This document shows, piece after piece, positions 43,819 through 51,342 of a stretch of DNA of 64,000 nucleotides. The stretch is from Laspinema olomoucense D3b (GTDB lineage Bacteria > Cyanobacteriota > Cyanobacteriia > Cyanobacteriales > Laspinemataceae), in assembly GCF_025370785.1 (NCBI RefSeq), contig NZ_JAMXFA010000007.1:62001-126000 (forward strand), in the 5' to 3' direction. How positions within the stretch are numbered: position 1 is the stretch's first letter; every line of letters begins with the position of its first letter. Below the pieces are notes generated by a model that searched no databases, was not told where the DNA came from, and saw only the letters and a program-made list of their open reading frames with translations. The position numbers and the translations under genes were made by a program.

Positions 43819-44511
43819 TTATTCCTGATTTTGCAATTGCTCTTTTACCCATGTTCTAAAAGCTCGCAATGCTGCCATTTCTCCCATGTTGGGGCTTTTC
43901 TGAATAAATTCTGGAATCGCAGTCGTAACGGCAATCGGTGAGAAGGTGGGGCTGAAATCTCGCTGTAGGTATTCCTCACCCTGCAACTCAAATATTTCCA
44001 ACCCTCTGCGCCGGTAGCGCCAAATTTCGGGAATTTTCAAGGATTGATAAATTGGAAATTTATTTAGAGACCCACTGGTAATATCCACTTCAACGATTAA
44101 ATCTGGAGGCGGGTTTAAACTTAGGTCAATTTTGAGTTTATTTCTCACCCGAGGCTCATTCTGAATGTAGTAGCATTGATCCGGTTCTAATCCTCGCTGA
44201 ATATCTTCTTTTTTCAAGGTGGTAGAGCCTAACTGCCTTAAATTGAGGGCGAGTTCATCGGCTAAAATCACAATAAAATTGTGAATCGAGAGACTATACC
44301 CTTCGTGTTCTTCTGATGGAGCCATAATTTCTAACGTTCCTTGGTCATAGGTAACCCTCACCCTACCAGTATCTTTTAAGTCCAATAAGAGTGCTTCGTA
44401 GGTTTGCCAACGGATATTGGGTAAAATAAGGGAGGGGGTCCCCTCTGCATCGCCTAATTCCGGGGTGATTGTCAGGGTTTCTCCGGTCAGGTTTTGTGAA
44501 ATTCTTACCAT
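43819..44511 (-). CDS. Uma2-family (DUF820) putative endonuclease
   Basis: 230 residues, ATG with GGAGGAAAAAG upstream. The family core is visible: WQTYEALLLDLKDTGRVRVT, GTLEIMAPSEEHEGYS, then PPDLIVEVDITSGSLNKF (the PD-(D/E)xK-like VEV-D motif) and YQSLKIPEIWRYRR. Uma2 proteins are abundant in cyanobacteria and are often solitary or in toxin-antitoxin-like settings. The fold is a restriction-endonuclease type, and activity in vivo is poorly defined. Here it precedes an MNT-type nucleotidyltransferase by 10 bp. Confidence 0.88.
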   Translation of the reverse strand: MVRISQNLTGETLTITPELGDAEGTPSLILPNIRWQTYEALLLDLKDTGRVRVTYDQGTLEIMAPSEEHEGYSLSIHNFIVILADELALNLRQLGSTTLKKEDIQRGLEPDQCYYIQNEPRVRNKLKIDLSLNPPPDLIVEVDITSGSLNKFPIYQSLKIPEIWRYRRRGLEIFELQGEEYLQRDFSPTFSPIAVTTAIPEFIQKSPNMGEMAALRAFRTWVKEQLQNQE

Positions 44512-44563
44512 TCTTTTTCCTCCAGATATTCGGGTTGCGCCTGAATCGACTATTCTAATTATT

Positions 44564-45121
44564 ATGAGCCTTAGAATTTATGGTAATCGGTTACTGAAAA
44601 CTTTACCCGGTGAGCAAACTCGACCAACTGCGGCACGGGTGCGCGAAGCGGTGTTTAATGTTTGGCAAGGGAGTATTGCTGGCTGTCGCTGGTTGGATTT
44701 ATGTGCCGGTGCGGCTACGATGAGTGCAGAGGCGTTATGTCGAGGTGCTGTAGAAGTGGTGGCGATGGAACAGTCCCCTCGGGCACTGGCGATTATTCGG
44801 GAAAATTTGCAACGGGTGAAGCAGGCAGATCAAAGGGTGGAAATTCTGCGCGGGGATGTGATGGCGCGGTTGAAATCTTTGCAGGGTCGGCAATTTGACC
44901 GGATGTATTTCGATCCGCCTTATGCCAGCAGTCTCTATCAACCTGTGTTGGCGGCGATCGCCCAGTATGAGCTCCTGGCCCCTGATGGGGAAATTGCGGT
45001 AGAACATCGCAGCGATCGCCTCGCCATCGAACCCATTCCCACCCTGGAAATCCTTCGGGAACGGCGCTACAGCAATACTACCGTCACATTCATCGGGTTA
45101 TCCGATGAGTCATTCAATTAA
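44564..45121 (+). CDS. rsmD: 16S rRNA (guanine966-N2)-methyltransferase
   Basis: 185 residues from ATG at 44564 (MSLRIYGNRLLKTLPGEQTR). The frame is open upstream to 44417, but that part overlaps the Uma2 gene and lacks similarity. Motifs: RPTAARVREAVFNVW, LDLCAGAATMSAEALCRGA for S-adenosylmethionine, and RMYFDPPYASSLY (DPPY catalytic motif). It methylates G966 of 16S rRNA in the small-subunit decoding region. It is convergent with petG across a strong terminator. Confidence 0.92.
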   Translation: MSLRIYGNRLLKTLPGEQTRPTAARVREAVFNVWQGSIAGCRWLDLCAGAATMSAEALCRGAVEVVAMEQSPRALAIIRENLQRVKQADQRVEILRGDVMARLKSLQGRQFDRMYFDPPYASSLYQPVLAAIAQYELLAPDGEIAVEHRSDRLAIEPIPTLEILRERRYSNTTVTFIGLSDESFN

Positions 45122-45122
45122 A

Positions 45123-45173
45123 ACAGCGATCGCCTCTGGCGGGTTCAGGACCCGAAAGCGGCGATCGCTGTTG
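45123..45173. terminator. Stem-loop between rsmD and petG
   Basis: 13-bp arms AACAGCGATCGCC (45123-45135) and GGCGATCGCTGTT (45161-45173), each built on a HIP1 octamer, with an inner CGGGT/ACCCG stem and GTTTTAG following. It lies just after the rsmD stop and before the convergent petG stop, so it may serve both. Confidence 0.65.
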
Positions 45174-45198
45174 TTTTAGTCAGGAATTGGCGATGGGT

Positions 45199-45312
45199 TT
45201 ACAAACCCAAATCGCTCCCGCGCTTGTACTGCTGGTAAGCGGCGACAAACAAACCAGCTAGAGTCACCACAACCAAACCCAACACGATGCCAGACAGTAA
45301 CGGTTCAACCAC
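45199..45312 (-). CDS. petG: Cytochrome b6-f complex subunit V
   Basis: A 37-residue gene found by direct reading. On the minus strand a GTG start at 45310-45312 lies 10 nt after AAAGGAG. The product starts [19 protein letters not shown] (first residue Met in the cell), followed by [18 protein letters not shown]. One membrane helix spans about residues 5-28, followed by the basic AYQQYKRG tail on the stromal/cytoplasmic side. This matches PetG in length, order of charged residues and sequence. PetG is a single-helix subunit needed for assembly and stability of the b6-f complex in thylakoids. It is divergent from the cytM-type gene across 204 bp. Confidence 0.92.
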   Translation of the reverse strand: MVEPLLSGIVLGLVVVTLAGLFVAAYQQYKRGSDLGL

Positions 45313-45516
45313 GTCTATGAATCTCCTTTGCAACTAGGGTTATATTTTAATATGTAAAGGTTTCTTGCAATTCTCTCATCTACAGATAGTCTGCATCAAA
45401 ATGGCCTGTCCAAGTTTCGCGACCCGCAGAGTTCCTGATCATGCCTTCTGTGCCAGTCGCCCAGGGCTCCCCAGAAATTGCCAATCCAGGCCCATTCTGA
45501 TCCGAAGTTTTAAGAT

Positions 45517-45975
45517 ATGTTAGAAAATAATACAATATTTGTACATCACCTGAAAACCCCCTTACCCTTGACTAACGATCTCGCCAAACCTAAAGCAGTA
45601 GAACCTTGTCCCCTCACAAGTGGGGCGATCGCCGTTGGTGCGCGAAGCGCAGTCATTGGATTTATTCTGGTGGGTATCGCCCTTGGGATGATTCTCGCCC
45701 TACAATTACAAGTTTCGGATCCTTATGTGAAAACCGTCCTAACCCTTGATGGAGACTCCCTGCGGGGTCATGCCATCTTCCAAATGAACTGTGCCGGTTG
45801 TCATGGTATCCAGAATGGACGGCAGGTGGGACCCAGCCTCACCGGGGTTTCTCAACGGAAATCCCCCGTCGGTATTATTAATCAGGTAACGGGGGGGAAA
45901 ACGCCGCCTATGCCGCAATTTCAACCCAATCCTCAAGATATGGCGGATTTATTAGAATATGTTCAAAGTCTTTGA
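45517..45975 (+). CDS. cytM: Membrane-anchored cytochrome c, CytM type
   Basis: 152 residues. A cytosolic N-terminal extension (about 40 residues) leads to one membrane helix (RSAVIGFILVGIALGMILAL). The haem domain follows: SDPYVKTVLTLDGDSLRGHA, haem-binding FQMNCAGCHGIQNG (CxxCH), and axial Met in KTPPMPQFQPNPQDMADLLE. This is the pattern of cyanobacterial cytochrome cM, a low-potential c-type cytochrome linked to respiration and stress. The match is from remembered family features, and an ordinary c6-like protein is the main alternative. No strong ribosome site precedes the ATG. Confidence 0.78.
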   Translation: MLENNTIFVHHLKTPLPLTNDLAKPKAVEPCPLTSGAIAVGARSAVIGFILVGIALGMILALQLQVSDPYVKTVLTLDGDSLRGHAIFQMNCAGCHGIQNGRQVGPSLTGVSQRKSPVGIINQVTGGKTPPMPQFQPNPQDMADLLEYVQSL

Positions 45976-45982
45976 ACGGAAC

Positions 45983-46015
45983 AACCCCCGAAGGTTTTAA
46001 ATCTTCGGGGGTTTT
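45983..46015 (+). terminator. Intrinsic terminator of the cytM-type gene
   Basis: An 11-bp stem AACCCCCGAAG / CTTCGGGGGTT with a 9-nt loop and TT after it, beginning 8 bp after the stop codon. Confidence 0.8.
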
Positions 46016-46050
46016 GAGTTAGGGAACTCCATAAAATAAAATATCCAAAA

Positions 46051-46106
46051 AACCCTCACCCTAAAGGGTGGGGCTATAAGGACGAAGCCCGCCTGCGCGG
46101 GCTAAT
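46051..46106. repeat. Dispersed repeat family B copy
   Basis: AACCCTCACCCTAAAGGGTG, GGGCTATAAGGACGAA, then GCCCGCCTGCGCGGGCTAA. It has both halves of the family: a CCCTAAAGGG palindrome and a GCCCGC/GCGGGC hairpin. Confidence 0.8.
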
Positions 46107-46163
46107 TGAGTCTTGTGGGGTGCTTAATTATCAGATTTGGATGATTTATTTGTAGGAATACCC

Positions 46164-47921
46164 TTATCCCCTCTCAAATTGTTGGGCGTAAAATTTCGCA
46201 TATTGTCCCTCTCGTTCCAACAGTTCCTGATGGTTTCCGGATTCGATAATTTGTCCCTTTTCCATGACTAAAATGCGATCGGCGCGACGCACCGTGCCCA
46301 GACGGTGAGCGATAATAAAAACTGTGCGATTTTGCATTAACCGTTCTAATGCTTCTTGGACTAACGCTTCCGATTCTGAATCTAAGGCTGAGGTTGCTTC
46401 ATCTAAGATGAGGATTCGGGGATTCAGAAGTACCGCGCGGGCGATCGCAATTCGTTGGCGTTGACCCCCGGATAAATTAACCCCTCTCTCTCCTACCCAA
46501 CTCTGATATCCATCAGGCAGTTTTTGAATAAACTCATCCGCATTAGCAATTTTTGCCGCTGCTTCAATCTCGTCTAAGCGATAATCCAGTTGTCCAAAAG
46601 CAATATTTTGAGCAATCGTTCCTGTAAATAAAATCGTTTCCTGGGGAACAATACCAATTTGACGGCGTAAACTGGAAAGGGTAACCTCCCGAATGTCAAT
46701 TCCATCAATCAGAATTTGTCCCGATTTCACATCATAAAACCGAGGCAAAAGATTGACTAACGTGGTTTTACCAGCACCAGAAGCACCCACGAGAGCGATC
46801 GCCTCTCCCGGTGATGCCAGTAAACTTAACCCCCGCAATACCGGCACTTCTTCTTGGTTTTTGGGGTTGAGAATTGGTTGAGTGGCGTAGGCAAAGGAAA
46901 CATTGCGATATTCCACCTTTCCCGTTACCGCAGGTAAGGCGACTGCACCGGGTTTTTCCACTACCGTTGCTTTCACCGCAAACAATTCAAAAATTCGGTC
47001 TACCGATGCCTCTGCCTGTTTAAATTCATTATAATTATTCGTCGTCAAGGCAATGGGATTAATCACCAATGCCACTGCCGCTACATAACTGACAAATTCC
47101 CCTCCCGTGAGATTGCCTTGGGAAATTTGCCATCCTCCTAGGAAAAATAGCAATAACACACTTAAGGCTTCTAAAAATCCCACCACTGGAAATTGAATCG
47201 CCTTTAATTTTTCCGCCCGATATTTCATCCGGCGATTATGTTCGGCTTCTTTAGAAAATCGCTCAATTTCATAGTCTTCAGCCGCAAAAGCTTGAACTAA
47301 GCGAATTCCACTAAAAACTTCAGAAATTAATGCTGATAAATTAGAAATTTGGTTTTGACTACGCCGGGAAACTTTTAATAATTTGTTACCAAACCAACTG
47401 ACAATAATAGCCATAAAAGGGGCGATTAACAGAGTGGCAAAGGTGAGTTGCCAATTCAAATAAATCATATATACCACCACCACCAGCAGTTGCAAAACGC
47501 AGGGGACAAATTGATGGAAAAATTTATTGACTACTTCTCCAATTCGGTCAATATCTTCCGTGAGGCGATAGGAAAGGTCGCCGGTTTTGGCGGTTTCAAA
47601 AAAGCCGAGATTGAGCTTATGGAGGTGGCTATAAATGGATTTGCGGAGGTCGAGAGCGATGGAGAGGGCGGCGGAAGCCATGAGGGAATCTTGACCATAT
47701 TGAACGATTCCTTGACCTAGGAAAATCAGCGCACCAATCCCCGCAAATCGGGCGATCGCCACCACATCCCCAGCCCCGATAAAATTAGCAATCCGGCCCG
47801 CTAACCAGGCTTGCAGAGGCCAAAAGATGGTAAAAATCAATGTACAAATCAGCGCCCGGATGATGGTTTTCCAGTGGGGACGCAGGTAAGGCAGCAGTAA
47901 CCAATAATGCGATCGAGACAA
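46164..47921 (-). CDS. ABC exporter, MsbA/multidrug-like half-transporter
   Basis: 585 residues with an N-terminal six-helix membrane domain and a C-terminal ATPase: Walker A VGASGAGKTTLVNLLPRFYD, Q-loop IGIVPQETILFTG, signature LSGGQRQRIAIARAVLLN, Walker B ILILDEATSALDSESE and H-loop FIIAHRLGTV. It has the fused half-transporter layout of lipid A flippases and multidrug exporters and acts as a homodimer in the inner membrane. The start codon TTG at 47919-47921 follows an in-frame stop closely and has no clear ribosome site. The substrate cannot be told from sequence. Confidence 0.93.
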   Translation of the reverse strand: MSRSHYWLLLPYLRPHWKTIIRALICTLIFTIFWPLQAWLAGRIANFIGAGDVVAIARFAGIGALIFLGQGIVQYGQDSLMASAALSIALDLRKSIYSHLHKLNLGFFETAKTGDLSYRLTEDIDRIGEVVNKFFHQFVPCVLQLLVVVVYMIYLNWQLTFATLLIAPFMAIIVSWFGNKLLKVSRRSQNQISNLSALISEVFSGIRLVQAFAAEDYEIERFSKEAEHNRRMKYRAEKLKAIQFPVVGFLEALSVLLLFFLGGWQISQGNLTGGEFVSYVAAVALVINPIALTTNNYNEFKQAEASVDRIFELFAVKATVVEKPGAVALPAVTGKVEYRNVSFAYATQPILNPKNQEEVPVLRGLSLLASPGEAIALVGASGAGKTTLVNLLPRFYDVKSGQILIDGIDIREVTLSSLRRQIGIVPQETILFTGTIAQNIAFGQLDYRLDEIEAAAKIANADEFIQKLPDGYQSWVGERGVNLSGGQRQRIAIARAVLLNPRILILDEATSALDSESEALVQEALERLMQNRTVFIIAHRLGTVRRADRILVMEKGQIIESGNHQELLEREGQYAKFYAQQFERG

Positions 47922-47977
47922 TTTTAGGCGTTAATATTGAGGGTTAATCTTACTTTACTCGATTGGCGTCGCTAAAA

Positions 47978-48097
47978 CCGATACCCTTAAAGGGATGCGG
48001 GTTTTGCAGACCCATAGTTACCGAATTGAGTATTATCCTCTTAGCCCGCGTAGGCGGGCTTCGTTCGTATAGCCCCACCCTTTAGGGTGCGGGTTTT
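47978..48097. repeat. Family B element, one full copy plus a half-copy
   Basis: The full reverse-oriented copy at 48042-48097 reads TTAGCCCGCGTAGGCGGGCT, TCGTTCGTATAG, CCCCACCCTTTAGGGTGCGGG. A half-copy with ACCCTTAAAGGGATGCGGG lies at about 47982-48001. Confidence 0.75.
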
Positions 48098-48889
48098 CTA
48101 TCGTTTCGCTGTAGCAACCGGGGATAATTCTAATTGATAGCGATAAAGGGCGATCGCCTTGCCTCCGGCAGCAAAGTAATCGGGGTCTTGGGGTGATAAA
48201 TAAATCGCCGTGATTTGATTAGCGGTAATTTTATCCGGGTCATCCTTCAACCGTTGATAGTGGGTAGTCGTTTCCACTTCATTGAGATAAATCTGCGGTT
48301 GGCGGCGAAAAATTTGCTGGGTGATTTCTGTGGCGATAAACTGATCCGGTGCCGGAATTTCGCTGCCTCTGCCCGTTACTAGGGATACCAGTTGCCGATC
48401 GCCCTTTAAAACCGTAATCTGCCGGTTCGGATCCCCTGGATCAACTTTCACTGATTCCACCGCCGGAGTGCCTAAATAAGCTTGGGCAATCTTTAACCCA
48501 TTAAAAGCGCGATCGGCAACCACCCCCGGATTCTGAGTAACCCCAATCGGGATTCCCCGCCATCCCCCCGGATTCAGTCCCGACCCCGCCACAAATCGCA
48601 CCTGAAATTGTACCGGCTGATTCAAATAGGCTTGATTTTTTTCAAATCCGGGTGTGACAAGACTTGGCGCGAGGGGGGCAATCTGTTCAATTAGGGTACT
48701 CGTCACATCCCAAGTCCCTTTAATCCACTCCGGGTACATCAAATCTCCCTCTGCCACAGAGACAGCAGGTTTACTCTGCCAATGAGGAAAGGCTTGCAAA
48801 CGGTCCGCCAGGGGTCCCGCTAGAGCATTTCCAGGGGTCAACAGCAGAATTATCACCATCAAACAGAGGGATATTCCCCTATTTATCAT
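48098..48889 (-). CDS. Secreted DUF6816-like cyanobacterial protein
   Basis: 263 residues from ATG at 48887-48889 (MINRGISLCLMVIILLLTPG), an evident signal peptide with cleavage after NALAG. The longer open frame to 48979 would lie deep in phoH. The mature protein has AEGDLMYPEWIKGTWDVTST, QPVQFQVRFVAGSGLNPGG and YLSPQDPDYFAAGGKAIALY. It looks like a beta-rich lumenal or periplasmic protein. The DUF number is from memory of the pattern and is tentative. It overlaps the phoH stop by 11 bp, so it is translationally coupled with it. Confidence 0.72.
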   Translation of the reverse strand: MINRGISLCLMVIILLLTPGNALAGPLADRLQAFPHWQSKPAVSVAEGDLMYPEWIKGTWDVTSTLIEQIAPLAPSLVTPGFEKNQAYLNQPVQFQVRFVAGSGLNPGGWRGIPIGVTQNPGVVADRAFNGLKIAQAYLGTPAVESVKVDPGDPNRQITVLKGDRQLVSLVTGRGSEIPAPDQFIATEITQQIFRRQPQIYLNEVETTTHYQRLKDDPDKITANQITAIYLSPQDPDYFAAGGKAIALYRYQLELSPVATAKR

Positions 48890-49832
48890 GGCTTTCGTAT
48901 GCGGCGACGATACGCTGAACCAGAGGATTGCGGACCACATCGGCTTGAGAGAGGTTGCAAAAGGCAATACCTTCGACATTTTGCAGGATATTTTTGGCGA
49001 CGTTTAAGCCAGACTGCTGATGGAAGGGTAAATCGGTTTGGGTGATGTCTCCGGTGACTACCATGCGGGATTTAAATCCGAGGCGGGTGAGGACCATTTT
49101 CATCTGGGCGGGGGTGGTGTTTTGCGCTTCATCGAGGATGACGAAAGAACGATTCAGGGTGCGTCCCCGCATATAGGCAAGGGGGGCAACTTCAATGATG
49201 CCGCGTTCCATGAGGTTTGCGATTTTTTCGGGTTCGATGACTTCATAGAGGGCATCGTAGAGGGGGCGCAGATAGGGATTAATTTTTTGCTGCAAGTCCC
49301 CGGGAAGGAAGCCGAGTTTTTCCCCCGCTTCTACCGCAGGGCGGGTTAAAATCAGGCGTTCATATTCATTGGCGAGGAGGGATTGGGCAGCGAGGATGGT
49401 AGCGAGGAAGGTTTTGCCGGTGCCTGCTGGACCGATGCAAAAGGTGAGATCATGGCTACGAATGGCTTTGATATAAGAACGCTGGCGAAAGGTTTTGGCG
49501 CGAATTTCTTCCCCCCGGCGGTTTTTGGCGAGGATGTCTTGGCGCATTTCGCTGAGTTCGTCTTGGCGTTGGGTATCCAGGGCCTGACGGGCGGTGAAGA
49601 TATCAACGCTGGTGATGGGTTTGCCGTGAATCCAGAGGTCCGAGAGCGATCGCACTAAGCGAGTGCACAGTTCAATTTGGTTGGGGGTACCTAGGATGAG
49701 TAAATCTTGTCCGCGCAGGACGACTCGGGCCCCGGTTTGTTTGGATAAGAGTTTGAGGTTTTCCTCGCGATCGCCACTGAGGGCTAAGGCGCTTTCTTGA
49801 GAAGGGAGTTCAATCGTGGTGTTTTCTTCCAT
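48879..49832 (-). CDS. phoH: PhoH-family ATPase
   Basis: 317 residues. An N-terminal KH-like region (GARVVLRGQDLLILGTPNQI) precedes the ATPase: Walker A CIGPAGTGKTFLATILAAQS, Walker B FVILDEAQNTTPAQMKMVLT and the sensor VVTGDITQTDLP. PhoH proteins are predicted RNA-associated ATPases often linked with YbeY and KhpA. Here the gene follows khpA and rpsP on the same strand, a neighbourhood conserved in cyanobacteria. A terminator-like hairpin separates it from khpA. Confidence 0.92.
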   Translation of the reverse strand: MEENTTIELPSQESALALSGDREENLKLLSKQTGARVVLRGQDLLILGTPNQIELCTRLVRSLSDLWIHGKPITSVDIFTARQALDTQRQDELSEMRQDILAKNRRGEEIRAKTFRQRSYIKAIRSHDLTFCIGPAGTGKTFLATILAAQSLLANEYERLILTRPAVEAGEKLGFLPGDLQQKINPYLRPLYDALYEVIEPEKIANLMERGIIEVAPLAYMRGRTLNRSFVILDEAQNTTPAQMKMVLTRLGFKSRMVVTGDITQTDLPFHQQSGLNVAKNILQNVEGIAFCNLSQADVVRNPLVQRIVAAYESHDK

Positions 49833-49861
49833 GCCATATCCATTACAGGTAAAGTTTTAAA

Positions 49862-49911
49862 AAATGCAAAAAGACGCCTTTTTTGCACATTGAGCTGCAA
49901 ACAGGCGTCTT
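49862..49911 (-). terminator. Nested hairpin plus T-run between khpA and phoH
   Basis: On the minus strand AAGACGCC (49911-49904) pairs with GGCGTCTT (49878-49871), with an inner TTTGCA/TGCAAA stem, followed by TTTTTGCATTTTTT. It is an intrinsic terminator or attenuator that would stop most rpsP-khpA transcripts before phoH. Confidence 0.75.
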
Positions 49912-50053
49912 GAAAGAGGACTCCGGCAATATCTTTGTTTGTTCAAGGGATAAATGTTGAGGAAGCGGGGCTGGAACAAGACTGCGATCGCCCCACTCCA
50001 GACTCCAGAAACTTGGGGCGATTTTCCCCAAAGATGCTGCGCGATCGCATCTC

Positions 50054-50491
50054 TTAAGAGCGATCGGCGCGTTTTGGTGCAGGACGAACCGGACCATTTT
50101 TTACCGCAGGACTCGTCGTGGTTTTAGACCCAGGTCCCTCGGATGACGAAGCGCGATCGCTCGGCCATCCCCCATAGATATCTAAATAAATCGCTTCCCC
50201 CGCATCCCTCGCCGCTGCTTCTAATATGGTTCGCACCGCGTGCATATTGCGTCCGCCACGCCCAAACACGCGCCCTTTTTCTGGATCCTCAAACGCCATG
50301 CGAATCCAGACTTTCGGTACGCCCACCAATAACTCGCAATCCACTCGTAAAGATTCCGGCGTTTCTAACAACGGTTCCACCAGAAAACGTACCAACCCGC
50401 CATAATCCGGCCTAGACGTTTTTTTCTCACCCGGCGACGCTTCTTGGGGAGTCAGTGGTTCGTTGATGGAATTAGGAAGGGGTTCTGGCAT
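50054..50491 (-). CDS. khpA: KH-domain RNA-binding protein KhpA
   Basis: 145 residues from ATG at 50489-50491 ([12 protein letters not shown]), which lies 20 bp inside the end of rpsP. The longer frame to 50521 is not needed. The family core is [40 protein letters not shown] and the KH GxxG-type loop in [20 protein letters not shown]. The last 45 residues are Ser/Pro/Lys-rich and disordered, a lineage-specific tail. KhpA binds RNA, usually with KhpB, and the rpsP-khpA gene pair is widely conserved. Confidence 0.9.
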   Translation of the reverse strand: MPEPLPNSINEPLTPQEASPGEKKTSRPDYGGLVRFLVEPLLETPESLRVDCELLVGVPKVWIRMAFEDPEKGRVFGRGGRNMHAVRTILEAAARDAGEAIYLDIYGGWPSDRASSSEGPGSKTTTSPAVKNGPVRPAPKRADRS

Positions 50492-50732
50492 TGACCTGTT
50501 CAAAGATATTAGCTTTCTCAAGAAGGTGACGCACCGTATCGGTAGGTTGAGCGCCCTGTTGCAGTCGCTTGACCAGCGCCTCTGTATTCAGCTTAATTTC
50601 GTCATTTCTGGGATTGTAGAATCCCAACTCTTCTAAAGGACGTCCATCCCGGCGAGTCGTGCTCTGCATCGCCACAATCCGATAGCTGACTTCTTTTTTC
50701 TTGCCGAATCTCTTCAATCGAATCTTGATCAT
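50472..50732 (-). CDS. rpsP: 30S ribosomal protein S16
   Basis: 86 residues, complete: [20 protein letters not shown], then [20 protein letters not shown] and [20 protein letters not shown]. All are diagnostic of bS16. It binds 16S rRNA in the body of the small subunit. It is followed by khpA with a 20-bp overlap. Confidence 0.97.
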   Translation of the reverse strand: MIKIRLKRFGKKKEVSYRIVAMQSTTRRDGRPLEELGFYNPRNDEIKLNTEALVKRLQQGAQPTDTVRHLLEKANIFEQVNARTPS

Positions 50733-50919
50733 CTTGCTCCTACTTCTTTTTCGTAACCATTCTAGGCCATCAAATTACAGCTTACCTGGTTCTGGGGGTA
50801 AGCACCTACAGCGTTCCATCTACAAAATTTCCGCTGCAAAGTCATTCATTATAGCACCTTGCAGGGCATCGCTACAACAGCAAATACGGTGTGGGGAAAA
50901 TTTTAGAAACAGCCCTAAC

Positions 50920-51318
50920 ACCCTAAAGGGTCTGGCTCCACGGACGAAGCCCGCCTGCGCGGGCTATGGAGAAAACTTTTCATACCCGGAGTTGGGATAA
51001 GACAGGGGTTAAAATCCCAGACTGTAGGGATAGGACTTACGCATTACCTCTAAATAATCTAGAGGCGAGAAAGAGAATCGCCTCTACATTTAGGGCAGGT
51101 TTTCAAAATATGCGAGGGATTTATTCCCCGCCGGTTGTTGCTTTATTCGTTCGCCCGCGCAGGCGGGCTAATTCCCTGGAGCCAGACCCTTTAAGGCGCG
51201 GGTTTTTACGACAAGTAACCGATTGCGAAGGATAAATCCCCCGCCAGTCGTTGCTTTATTCTTTAGCCCGCGCAGGCGGGCTTCGTCCGTAGAGCCAGAC
51301 CCTTGAGGGTGCGGGTTG
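50920..51318. repeat. Cluster of three family B elements
   Basis: Copies at 50920-50966 (forward), 51151-51208 (reverse) and 51264-51318 (reverse). The last two lie in a tandem duplication with a period of about 113 bp that includes flanking CCGCC(A/G)GT(C/T)GTTGCTTTATTC and ACGACAAGTAACC(A/G)ATT. The duplication sits between ffh and rpsP. Confidence 0.82.
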
Positions 51319-51342
51319 TGACGACAAGTAACCAATTAGGAA

